From assembly GCA_965223165.1 (NCBI GenBank), contig CBDCVQ010000014.1, positions 457,520-521,519 of the forward strand: a DNA stretch of 64,000 nucleotides, given 5' to 3'. Of this stretch, positions 8,296 through 17,198 are shown one piece after another; positions within the stretch are counted from its first letter, which is position 1; every line of letters begins with the position of its first letter. Origin of the DNA: JABDMH01 sp965223165 (GTDB lineage: Bacteria > Bacteroidota > Bacteroidia > Chitinophagales > Saprospiraceae). Under the pieces are notes generated by a model. It made no database searches and had not been told where the DNA came from. It saw only the letters and a list, made by a program, of their open reading frames with translations. A program made the translations under genes and the position numbers.

Positions 8296-10185
8296 TCAAT
8301 GGCTCAGCTGCATGGGCGAAAAAGGCGCATGGCCCATCATTTCATCTACGAAACCCACTTTCAACCGTTCAGACTGGCGGTTGTCAAAGTATTCGATCCG
8401 AATCCGATGTTTGCCTTTCTCGAGTAGAAGACTACCGTAGCGCGACACTGCGCTGTGCAGACCATCGTGATCGATGACCAATTCGTCATCGATATACAGC
8501 CTCGAACCGTCGTCCGAGCGAAGGAAAAATCGATAACCAGCGGTAGCTGCGATGTCGAGATAACCCTCAAAAACAAATGCGAAGTGATCCCGTGCGTGCT
8601 CAAGGGACCGAAGATTCAGCGTCTTTGTCACATCCGCGCGCAGGGGCTCCAGCGAGGTAAAATCCGGCAACTGAGTAAAGGTGCCCTCGTAATATCGATA
8701 GGCCAGTCCCGGGGTGGATGAGGCGGGATGACTCGCCGGCAACGGTTCCATTTTTCGAAATACGCGTTCGCTCAATCGACTGGCCTTTCCGCTGGTGCTG
8801 TAGGCTCGTGCCTTCAAGGTCGTTGATCGATCGATGGTCAGGGGGCCTTCGTAACGCGTCGATTGCGTCGTTGGCTCCGATCCGTCGAGTGTGTAGTGTA
8901 TGCGTGGGTCGGATCCCAGGCCAGTGATCTCGGCCGTGGTTTGCTCCTGAAATACATCGCTCTCCACTCGAATGCGAGGAGCCGGCGGCCTAACCATCTC
9001 TGCAGTCAGCCGATCATCCTCATCCTTAGACATTTGAAAGGAGTCAAACATTCGGCCTTCGTGGTCAATGGCCTTAAATACCAGGGTGCGATCAAACACG
9101 GCAAACGTACAGTAGTGGTGACCCGTCTGGAGCTCCTGCGTAAACCAAGAACGGACTGGATCAAAATCTTCGAGACCGCCTCCGGCACCACCGGAATTAA
9201 TGTACACGACCCCATCTTGGAGATTGACCCGGTTTTCGAAAATAGGCCAGGTGCGCTCATACATGTGCACATGTCCGAAAAGGCAAAAATCTACGTCGTA
9301 TGCATCGTACAGCGGCGTCAGATTTCGGGCATGGGTGCCATAGCTGGATGCACCGATATAGGTGTCTCCATGATCGTTCTCTTCGCTGGAATAAGGGGGA
9401 TGGTGATGCACGACGAATTTCCAGACCGCATCCGACTTGGCCAATTCCCACTCCAGCCATTCATATTGCTCCGAGCCTTCCACCACATCCCGGTTGGTGT
9501 CGATCATAAAGAACTGTGCGTTGCCGTACCTAAAGGTGTAGTAGTATTCTGGTGCAGGGTTCACCATATAGTCATAGTAGTATTGGGCGTCCCGTTCGTG
9601 ATTGCCCAGGACGGTATACATCGGAAACCGGCTCATGGCGATCTGCCCACCGGGAAAAAAGTGTCCTGTCCAATCTGTCTTGCGCGGTCCCTCGTCGACG
9701 ATGTCTCCGGCATGAATAATAAAATGGGGCCGGTCTTCCCATACCTTCTGGGCGATTTTTGGCCAGGCCTCGGGCATGCGACGATTTCGTTGGGAGTCTC
9801 CGATCAAGGCAAAAAAATAGGCTCCATCGTCTTTGACGGCCGTCTTGAAGGTCGAGACGGGTCCAATGATTTCCCTGCCATTTTCAGAAATACTCTTGGC
9901 ACGATAGATATATTTTGTGTCTACCTTGAGTCCATCCAACTGCACCTCATGCAGCAGTCGAGTGCCATCGACTTCTTTGCGAAGCGACAAATTGGGTGCT
10001 TGGGCATCCAGCTGCGCTTCGCCATATTCCACGATCGTGGTCGCGGGTGCTGTCGTCTCCCACAGCACGTGAATGCTCTCTTGGGTAGCAAATTGGAGGT
10101 AGGGCTTGACCAGAAATGAATCGACCTGTGCGTCGAGTTGAAGGGACAAGAACAAAAGATATGAGAGGGGAAGTAAGATTCGCAT
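8296..10185 (-). CDS. secreted metallophosphoesterase with chitobiase-C and PA14 domains
   Basis: 629 aa. Signal peptide about 1-20. Residues 25-115 are a fibronectin-III-like N-domain as in purple acid phosphatases. Residues 120-320 are the calcineurin-like domain with all metal motifs: GDS (129-131), GDIVDEG (160-166), GNHE (194-197), HHH (260-262) and GHVHMYER (304-311). About 405-470 is a chitobiase C-terminal-like Ig module (IHYTLDGSEPT, STTLKARAY). About 487-625 is a PA14 domain (RFFLRSDDGSRLYIDDELV), likely carbohydrate-binding. There is no T9SS sorting domain. The combination suggests a periplasmic or surface phosphatase or phosphodiesterase targeted to glycans. The substrate is unknown. 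Confidence 0.88.
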   Translation of the reverse strand: MRILLPLSYLLFLSLQLDAQVDSFLVKPYLQFATQESIHVLWETTAPATTIVEYGEAQLDAQAPNLSLRKEVDGTRLLHEVQLDGLKVDTKYIYRAKSISENGREIIGPVSTFKTAVKDDGAYFFALIGDSQRNRRMPEAWPKIAQKVWEDRPHFIIHAGDIVDEGPRKTDWTGHFFPGGQIAMSRFPMYTVLGNHERDAQYYYDYMVNPAPEYYYTFRYGNAQFFMIDTNRDVVEGSEQYEWLEWELAKSDAVWKFVVHHHPPYSSEENDHGDTYIGASSYGTHARNLTPLYDAYDVDFCLFGHVHMYERTWPIFENRVNLQDGVVYINSGGAGGGLEDFDPVRSWFTQELQTGHHYCTFAVFDRTLVFKAIDHEGRMFDSFQMSKDEDDRLTAEMVRPPAPRIRVESDVFQEQTTAEITGLGSDPRIHYTLDGSEPTTQSTRYEGPLTIDRSTTLKARAYSTSGKASRLSERVFRKMEPLPASHPASSTPGLAYRYYEGTFTQLPDFTSLEPLRADVTKTLNLRSLEHARDHFAFVFEGYLDIAATAGYRFFLRSDDGSRLYIDDELVIDHDGLHSAVSRYGSLLLEKGKHRIRIEYFDNRQSERLKVGFVDEMMGHAPFSPMQLSH

Positions 10186-10301
10186 CCGCTTTTAGACCAA
10201 AAATAGACCTTTCTAACGCTTCGACAACTTGGAGTTCAGGTAGCTGCCACCTAGCTAGGCAGTCTCGCTGGATACAGACTGCAACTCACCTTGGGTTGAA
10301 A

Positions 10302-12830
10302 CTACAATTTGAGTACTCGTCCCAGCACCACACGACCATCAGAAAGCTCCAGGTACAGCACATAAACGCCCGCATGCGCAGGGGCAGAGATGTTGATCTG
10401 ATTATTTGGTCCTTTCGACCATGCTACATTACGTCCGTGCACATCGACCAAGCGCACATTCCTTAGGTCCGCCTGACCCGGATCCACATGTATGAAGTTA
10501 TGGAACGGATTGGGCCAGACTTTAACCGAAGAGTGATTAGGGTCGCTGGTTGGCGTGGACGTCGAGACCACATGGTAGATCCTCACTGTGTCGCACAACC
10601 CCATGCCCATAATGGTGTCTTTTACCACGGTATCTCCCCTTATCTCGAGTCCGAGGAAGTAATGGCCGACGGCCACGGTCGTATCTATCTCCTTCACTAC
10701 CCCGACACTCCTCATGGGTATGTCCAACCGCAGGGTGTCTTGCCGTTGATAGTCGACTAGGTGGATCACCTGATTGCTGAAAACAGAGCCACATCCTCCC
10801 CCCGGCAAAACGGAGAAACCGACGAAGAAGATCTCTCCAGGCTCGAACGATACGCCTGGCAAAGAGAAGTCAAGACTTCGAGAATTGTGAGCGCGAACAT
10901 CTACCGGATGGCTGGCCCCTTCCAACATAAAAGTTGGGAGGATTGCCTGGCTCAGCTCGCTAAGAATTTGAAGGTCACGCACGATCGAATCCGAATCGTT
11001 GCGCCAGGCTAGTTGGTATCTGACCCTCTCGCCACTTTGAAAAAACCGTGAGCTACCCGCGCTCGAATGGACCTGCCACTGCGGGGAGGTAGACGAGACC
11101 GCCTGCGTCGTAAGCACGCAATGATGGAGATCAGGCCGCAGTGATTCTGAAGCTTGATCAGGCGAAAAGATCGTCACGTCCAACGTCAGCTCGCCCATCA
11201 CGGGCTCGTCTGAGCCGAGGGTCAATTGTCGCTCGTAAAATCCAAAGGGCTGGATCTGCCCGAGGTCGACCGTCCAGGTCGTGTCATCAATCGTTTGATC
11301 GGCCTCGTGGCACTTGAGGGGTGTCGATGCACGGACGATGATCTGTCCCGATGTCGGCAGACCGTAGTTCCAATATCTCAGATATAGGGTGTTGGTATCC
11401 AGATCCTGCCAGAAAGGCAAGGAAGCACGCACCCCCAGCCCCGGTTCGTCTCCCAACTTGATTGTAAAATCCGCCTGAGTCTTGGGTTGGATGTCCGTGA
11501 TTTCCTTGTCATGGTCATATCCGTATATACCTGTATTTAGCTGGAGGTCTCGGGGCCAACCATACTGTACAAACTCGAAGTCAGCCCTATCACTGCTAAA
11601 GGAAAGACTCCATCCGGGAGGGCTAAAAATCCAATGCTTGAAAAAGCGATCATCGACCGGTGGTTGCTCCAACGTGTGTAGACTGACGTACATATTGCTG
11701 GCGGCGAAATATTTGCTGGGGTCGTAGTTCACGAGGTGGGTAAAAATGCCCAAGTCATCATCCCGTGTCAAACTGACTAAAAACTCTCCGCTGCCTCTCT
11801 GCACCTTTAGATAATTGGCATGAAGTCGGAAGTCCCCACAATGAGGCCATCGTATCCATGGAAACTCCAAACGATGATATTGGCAGTTAATCTGGCCGGG
11901 GCTAAGCACAAAAAATGAGGTTTGCTCCTCCCAATCCTTCGGATCCAGGTACGAACCCAAACAGCTGTAAATCAGCGTGTCTTCCACCTCTAAGATGGTG
12001 AAGTTTCCGATGGACTGGATGCTGTAGTCATAGAAGCAATCAAAAAAATTCTGTTCCGTTTGATTGACCACTTTCAAGGTGGAGTCTAGCGTAGTGATGC
12101 CTACATGTAGGCCATTTCCGGAAGAAGGGTCCCTGACACTCGTACCCATTACGGTGAAGAAATCATCTTGTCCCTGATGAATCTCCATATCGCCCTCGCC
12201 GTTGTAGATCTCCAATTGCGTTTGCCCGTTGACGTTTCCTTCAAGATCTAACTGGGTAAAGAAAACTTGGCTGGTCACCCAATCAAAAGGAGCCGCCACG
12301 ATGCCGTCTTTGGCCAAAAAAAGCTGGCGATTACTGCCCTTAGACCAATTGATCGACGGCTCAAAATCAGCAGTCCAAATGATTTCTCCCTTCCGATTCA
12401 TCCGATAGAGATATGAACGAGTGCCGGTACCCAGGCCAAGAACAAATTCATCGTCATTTATTTCCAGTACGTCAAAATGGTACCCTTTAGGTTGAAGCTC
12501 TTTCTTCCATTTGAGGACACCGTATCGGTCGCGGCAGGTCACTATAGTTTTCCCCTCCGAGCCATAGGCCCCGATCAAGTCTCCGGAAGCAAACATACTG
12601 TACAATGTCTCCGAAGAGTCAATGACCATCCATTCTATCTGCTCGTCCTTATTGAGTTTGATTTTGTAAGGCACTCCGTCAAGCGTGCGGACCGCCATGA
12701 TGTTGCCCCGGTACGCTTGGGTCATGAAATCAAAGCAATTCTCCTGGCCAAAAGGAGCGATCTTCACCAGATCTTGTGCTTGGGCAAAAAGGTAAAGGCC
12801 GATCGAAATTAGGGTGTATACATATTTCAT
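10302..12830 (-). CDS. T9SS type A sorting domain-containing secreted protein
   Basis: 842 aa from the ATG at 12830. An ATG three codons earlier is possible, but the internal Met gives a compact signal peptide (MKYVYTLISIGLYLFAQAQ). The N-terminal half has propeller-like blades (GAYGSEGKTIVTCRDRYG). The middle (about 480-740) contains beta-sandwich segments of the DUF11/CARDB style (VRYQLAWRNDSDSIV, SFEPGEIFFVGFSV). The C-terminus, about 770-842, is a Por secretion-type sorting domain: VKVWPNPFHNFIHVD, LVDVHGRNV, AGVYVLYLELSDGR. It is therefore exported through Sec, moved across the outer membrane by T9SS and anchored or released. No enzyme motif was seen, and the function is unknown. Confidence 0.8.
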   Translation of the reverse strand: MKYVYTLISIGLYLFAQAQDLVKIAPFGQENCFDFMTQAYRGNIMAVRTLDGVPYKIKLNKDEQIEWMVIDSSETLYSMFASGDLIGAYGSEGKTIVTCRDRYGVLKWKKELQPKGYHFDVLEINDDEFVLGLGTGTRSYLYRMNRKGEIIWTADFEPSINWSKGSNRQLFLAKDGIVAAPFDWVTSQVFFTQLDLEGNVNGQTQLEIYNGEGDMEIHQGQDDFFTVMGTSVRDPSSGNGLHVGITTLDSTLKVVNQTEQNFFDCFYDYSIQSIGNFTILEVEDTLIYSCLGSYLDPKDWEEQTSFFVLSPGQINCQYHRLEFPWIRWPHCGDFRLHANYLKVQRGSGEFLVSLTRDDDLGIFTHLVNYDPSKYFAASNMYVSLHTLEQPPVDDRFFKHWIFSPPGWSLSFSSDRADFEFVQYGWPRDLQLNTGIYGYDHDKEITDIQPKTQADFTIKLGDEPGLGVRASLPFWQDLDTNTLYLRYWNYGLPTSGQIIVRASTPLKCHEADQTIDDTTWTVDLGQIQPFGFYERQLTLGSDEPVMGELTLDVTIFSPDQASESLRPDLHHCVLTTQAVSSTSPQWQVHSSAGSSRFFQSGERVRYQLAWRNDSDSIVRDLQILSELSQAILPTFMLEGASHPVDVRAHNSRSLDFSLPGVSFEPGEIFFVGFSVLPGGGCGSVFSNQVIHLVDYQRQDTLRLDIPMRSVGVVKEIDTTVAVGHYFLGLEIRGDTVVKDTIMGMGLCDTVRIYHVVSTSTPTSDPNHSSVKVWPNPFHNFIHVDPGQADLRNVRLVDVHGRNVAWSKGPNNQINISAPAHAGVYVLYLELSDGRVVLGRVLKL

Positions 12831-13315
12831 TTGTGGCAATATTACAGCGACAGACTAGCCCGAAGCTGGTTGATATATAAGGTGATCCTGTGATACCGTT
12901 GGGATCATGCATCCGCAAAGCCACCTGCTTAAGCATCTTGAGCACCTCTTCTACCCTTTTGCAAAAATGGGTCCAGATGTAGTATACATATCGTTAAGGA
13001 GTCGTTGTACGACCCATCGTCGAACTCAATGTTTGATTATAGCATCTGCAGGCGTAACCTGACCGGGCGTTTTTGTGGCGTCCAGCTGACACTTCCTACT
13101 CGCAAGCCACCAAAATAGAATCAGTTGGACCATAGGCTCTTTTTCGGTTTTACTAGAGAATGGCAAAGTCCGCCAGGCAGCTCTTTGTCGTATTATTTCT
13201 ACTTAACCTGGAGGAGTTGATGCTTGTCCGTGAAAGTTGCAAATCTGATATTGCGCCGATACACCTTATCACAACCATTTAAATACAAAAATGACCTATC
13301 AAGAAAAACTTGTAG
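12831..13315. other. intergenic, no gene recognised
   Basis: 485 bp between the T9SS gene start and the inverted-repeat element. Short frames on both strands have no protein-like features. The part next to 12830 must carry the promoter of the T9SS gene, but I could not assign boxes. Confidence 0.5.
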
Positions 13316-13541
13316 CGCTTCGCATTAAATCTTGTGGTTAATTCTAATGTCTTTGGTCCGCATACTTCGTTGCAAAGCCTCGCCATAGCTACGGCTATGT
13401 CTAGCCACCCACCCGCTTTCGCGGTTCCCTCACTTCTCGCATTGTCATGCTCGACTCTACGAGATCGTTCGGTCATGCCTCGTCTGCGAACAAAATCCTA
13501 TTAGAATTATTCAACATATCTAATGCGAAACTCTACTAGCA
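13316..13541. mobile_element. MITE-like inverted-repeat element, about 225 bp
   Basis: The ends are imperfect inverted repeats of about 32 bp. The left end reads CTTCGCATTAAATCTTGTGG then TTAATTCTAAT (13318-13348). The right end, read on the minus strand from 13537, reads TTTCGCATTAGATATGTTGA then ATAATTCTAAT. The interior has a perfect small hairpin CATAGC-TACG-GCTATG (13384-13399) and no transposase frame. A 65-codon minus-strand frame across it is a by-product. A much shorter relative of the same ends occurs at 32878-32923. This pattern fits a non-autonomous element or a mobile RNA-hairpin repeat. Target duplications are not clear. Confidence 0.6.
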
Positions 13542-13583
13542 TATGCAGAAGAATCCTTTCAGGCCATATGTCAGGGAGCATCG

Positions 13584-14114
13584 ATGGCTGCCGTACAAGA
13601 AACGCTTAGGGAAAGGAAGCTTTACGAACACGAAATCGGGCAAGTAACCCAATCGCTGCGAAAGAAGACGACGGACAAGTGGGGAGAAATCATGCAAGGG
13701 GCACTGCTCCGTGGCACAGACACGGAGAAGACCGACATAGGCCAACTGCATCCTAGTGTCATCGATTGGATAAGGGAGGATCAAATAGAAGAAATCAAGA
13801 GAAAAACCTAGCGGCAGATCAAAGCCCTGGTTCGCTCCAAGGCCTCCGATGACGAGATCATCCAAAGTGCCGCCAACGCTCACTTTGACCGAGAAGATGT
13901 ATCCAATTACTTGGAAAAGGTGCGCAGCAGCGAGAAGACCGAAAAGAAGTCTAGGCGGACGGAATTTCTGCTCGTCGGAGCTCTATCTCTGGCGGTGGGC
14001 GTAGGACTCACCCTCTTCAGCTTAAACAATCCCATTGGCAGCCGGTCGGGTATCTTTTACGGCCTGATCCTGTTCGGGATAATAACATTGTTTCGTGGTC
14101 TGACCCTCGAATAG
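13584..14114 (+). pseudogene. hypothetical membrane protein interrupted by an in-frame TAG
   Basis: An ATG at 13584 opens a frame that stops at TAG 13809-13811. The same frame continues without another stop to 14114. The first part (75 codons) is charged and helical (LRKKTTDKWGEIMQGALL). The second part (about 100 codons) continues the helical character (KASDDEIIQSAANAHF, YLEKVRSSEKTEKKSRR) and ends with two membrane segments (FLLVGALSLAVGVGLTLF and GIFYGLILFGIITLF). The second part has only TTG or GTG starts well inside it. The simplest view is one 176-codon gene broken by a point mutation. Two separate genes, or readthrough, remain possible. The element at 13316-13541 ends 43 bp upstream and may have disturbed its promoter. 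I do not recognise the family. Confidence 0.5.
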
Positions 14115-14300
14115 GGGTCTGGAAAACTCCCACCTTTGCAGGCAAATGAGGCCATTGTGGCAAAAAAAGTACATCAAAGATCAAAATCCCAGGAGCCCAA
14201 GGTCCACATTTTCGCTAGGTTGCCCCTGCTGAGTGGGGTATTCAGGATATTTAACTGCAATGGCCCGCTGGGTTGATTGACAAGTTGAATATCTGGAGAT

Positions 14301-17192
14301 ATGTGTAAAAATCTATGGCTCTTGCTGTTCCTGGTCGGGGGCACGCTGACTCCCTCGTTTGCTCAACCTCAGGCTGGCCCTTGGATGGACCTACTGGAGG
14401 ACAATGGTAAGAAACACTGGCGCAGCAGCCATGCGAATGGTTTTCCCCCTCAAGGATGGCATGTTGAGCAAGGCACGCTTATAGTCAATGGCCGGCCCGG
14501 GGCAATACGAGGCGGATCACTGGTGACCAAACACTCCTTTGCCAGTTTCGAACTCGCCTTTGAGTTCAACTTTAGCAAGGGTGCCAATAGCGGCATCAAG
14601 TATCTACTAAAGCAGTACCCCGACGGCGCCTGGCTTGGTTGCGAATATCAGATCATCGATGATTTTGAGAATAAGGACGTCGCAGAGGATCCGGATGGAC
14701 GAAGAAAGACGGCCGGCCTCTACGAATTATTTGAAGCGCAGAATCCGGTGCTCCAGCCACATGGTCAGTGGAACACCGGGAAAATCATCGTATCCGGACC
14801 CGTCATCGAGCATTGGCTCAATGGCACCAAGGTCTTTACCTGCGATCGCACCAGTACAGCCTTCCTGAAGGCCAAGTTTGGCAGTAAGTTTCGCTCGCTC
14901 GCTGATTTTGGCCGCGTAGAAAGGGGGCCTTTGATGCTGCAAGATCATGGGGATCAGGTATCCTTCAGAAACGTCCGTATTCGTGAGCTCGTACAACCTT
15001 ATGAGGCCCAACCTGTCCATCAGGATGAGGCTTTCACCCAAGATTATGCGATCAAATATCCGTATGAGGACGAGAACGGTCAGGCACGGCGCATAGCCTG
15101 CGATCGCAATGGCCGGGTCCAAGTCTTGACCACCACGGATCTGCTGAGTCCCACCGATGGACAGTTTCAATACCCGGGCCGCCTCATGCCGGATCGACGC
15201 TACCAGGCCATGGCCAAGAAGCAGATCCGAGATATGGCCACATACCAGGGCGAATTTGTCTATCTGGATGAAACGGCCGTGTTCAGCAATGCCTTTGCCG
15301 GTCAGCTGTACCTCAAACACAATCTGCCCAGCGCCAATCGACTATGTGTGGGAGCCAACGCCTTTCTCGTCAGTGACGGCCACGTACATACACTCATGAA
15401 CGACACCGGCGAGCAATGGACTGCAAAAACACCTGCCGGCCATCTGAGGGACGTGATCTTTGATGCAGATCGAAACTGTTTCTGGCTAGCCGCTGGTGAC
15501 GGGGTGTATCAGCTCTCCCAGGAAGGCGGTCGACTGGAGAAGTTACTTAGCCAGCGCAACATCACCTGCCTGACGCTGCACGACGGGCTGCTGGCGATAG
15601 GCACCCACCAAGGCTACGGGATCGTGGACCCATCGTCACCTGTCCTGAAGGATGTACATACGGACCTGCCGCATGCGGTCATCACCACCATATCCAGCAT
15701 AGGAGGTCAATTGTGGATGGGTGGACCGGAAGGAGCCTTCTGCGAGACCAGCGCTGGAAAATTCAACTACTATCGCGGCAAACGATGGTTGCCTGGCAAT
15801 GCTGTGCAGGCCATCGTCACCGGCTCCGAGGACGAGGTCCTGGTCCTGACCGATCAGGGATTGGCCAAGATCCGCTTTGAGCAAATGACCCTCCATGACA
15901 AGGCCCTGTTTTATGAAAAGCAGGTCAGAGATCGACACATCAGATACGGTCTCTATAGTGACGTGACGGCCATCGCAGACGGCGACTTGTCTACTGCCGT
16001 GATGCGACCGCATGACAGCGACAATCTCTGGTCAGGTATGTACCTGGTCAGTCAGCTGTTTCGCTACCTGGTCACGGGTGATGCCGTGGCCAAGGCCAAT
16101 TGCATCGAGACCTTTGAGGCCATGGAGCGACTGCACCTTATGAATGATATCACAGGCCTCTTTGGGCGATCGTTTGAACGCACCGGCATACAGGAACATC
16201 GCATCGAATATCGACGCTATGCCGAAACGTACTGGTATCCGGGTTATGATTCTACCGTCAGCTGGATCAAGTATGATGATGAATGGGACTGGCGCGGATC
16301 AGCCAGCAGCGACCAGACGGTGGGACAGGTGTTTGCACTTAGTCTTTTTGCAGAGTATATGGACGAGGAGCCCTACCGTCAGCGCGCCGTCGACCGACTC
16401 ACAGAGTTGATGTCTTATATCGTGGAAAACGATTTTAATCTCATTGACTTTAATGGTAAGCCCACACTATGGGGGCGGTGGAATCCAGATTATGTCAATC
16501 GTTTTCAAACCATGGTCGGTGACCGCAAAGTGTGCTCCTCCAACATCATCGCATTTATCCAGGCCGCTTACCACTTCTCTGGTGACGAAAAATTTAAAGC
16601 AGCGGCAGAATATCTCATGCGGGAGCACGGATATTTGGAAAACCTGATGCGCCCGATGCGTGAGATTGGGCGAGTAGGGGACGAAGCGGATGCCTGGAGC
16701 AAAATGCTCTCCAATGGCTGGAATCATTCCGATGACGAGATGTATTTTCTGGCCTATTGGTGCCTCTATCCATATGCACTCAATGAAGAATTGCGTACCA
16801 ATTTTGGCGAAGCCATCCGAGATCACTGGGATATTGAGCGGCCAGAAAAAGACGCCCTTTGGAATTTTTGCTATGCGATGACGGGTGCCAAAAACTTTGA
16901 TCTCGAAGAATCCATCTGGCATTTGCAAGAATTTCCCCTGGACATGATCCAATGGGAGACCAAGAATAGTCATCGAAAAGACCTGGACTTCCTACCGGAA
17001 AATTTCCGCGAGCAGACGACAGCCACCATATTACCCCCAGACGAGCGACCCGACCTAAAGCACAACCGCAACATTTTTCAACTCGATCGACCCGATCGCA
17101 AGAGCGAATTAGGGGCTGGTGACACCTTTCTCCTGCCCTACTGGATGGGCCGATTTTTAGGGGTAATCAGTGAGCCCATCCCATCCGAATAA
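14301..17192 (+). CDS. DUF1080 (3-keto-disaccharide hydrolase) / propeller / helical-barrel fusion
   Basis: 963 aa with a signal peptide (1-21). Residues about 28-232 form a DUF1080 concanavalin-like domain: GWHVEQGTLIVNGRPG, FELAFEFNFSKGANSGIKYL and the closing LQDHGDQVSFRNVRIREL. This family includes 3-keto-disaccharide hydrolases. Residues about 240-535 look like a beta-propeller of short blades (LLAIGTHQGYGIVD, VLVLTDQGLAKI). Residues about 545-955 are alpha-helical with (alpha/alpha)-barrel character (YLVTGDAVAKANCIETFEAM, YHFSGDEKFKAAAEYLMREH). A single-domain DUF1080 protein is about 250 aa, so this is an unusual three-part fusion. It is followed after 6 bp by the 878-aa glycosidase-like gene, so the two form an operon. 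The protein is expected in the periplasm or at the surface. The substrate is unknown. Confidence 0.8.
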   Translation: MCKNLWLLLFLVGGTLTPSFAQPQAGPWMDLLEDNGKKHWRSSHANGFPPQGWHVEQGTLIVNGRPGAIRGGSLVTKHSFASFELAFEFNFSKGANSGIKYLLKQYPDGAWLGCEYQIIDDFENKDVAEDPDGRRKTAGLYELFEAQNPVLQPHGQWNTGKIIVSGPVIEHWLNGTKVFTCDRTSTAFLKAKFGSKFRSLADFGRVERGPLMLQDHGDQVSFRNVRIRELVQPYEAQPVHQDEAFTQDYAIKYPYEDENGQARRIACDRNGRVQVLTTTDLLSPTDGQFQYPGRLMPDRRYQAMAKKQIRDMATYQGEFVYLDETAVFSNAFAGQLYLKHNLPSANRLCVGANAFLVSDGHVHTLMNDTGEQWTAKTPAGHLRDVIFDADRNCFWLAAGDGVYQLSQEGGRLEKLLSQRNITCLTLHDGLLAIGTHQGYGIVDPSSPVLKDVHTDLPHAVITTISSIGGQLWMGGPEGAFCETSAGKFNYYRGKRWLPGNAVQAIVTGSEDEVLVLTDQGLAKIRFEQMTLHDKALFYEKQVRDRHIRYGLYSDVTAIADGDLSTAVMRPHDSDNLWSGMYLVSQLFRYLVTGDAVAKANCIETFEAMERLHLMNDITGLFGRSFERTGIQEHRIEYRRYAETYWYPGYDSTVSWIKYDDEWDWRGSASSDQTVGQVFALSLFAEYMDEEPYRQRAVDRLTELMSYIVENDFNLIDFNGKPTLWGRWNPDYVNRFQTMVGDRKVCSSNIIAFIQAAYHFSGDEKFKAAAEYLMREHGYLENLMRPMREIGRVGDEADAWSKMLSNGWNHSDDEMYFLAYWCLYPYALNEELRTNFGEAIRDHWDIERPEKDALWNFCYAMTGAKNFDLEESIWHLQEFPLDMIQWETKNSHRKDLDFLPENFREQTTATILPPDERPDLKHNRNIFQLDRPDRKSELGAGDTFLLPYWMGRFLGVISEPIPSE

Positions 17193-17198
17193 TTACGC

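Noticed and set aside
8863..10119. 418-codon plus-strand frame
   Set aside because: Antisense to the metallophosphoesterase, whose catalytic motifs are all intact on the minus strand.
13279..13476. 65-codon minus-strand frame
   Set aside because: It crosses the left end and interior of the inverted-repeat element and has no protein-like character.
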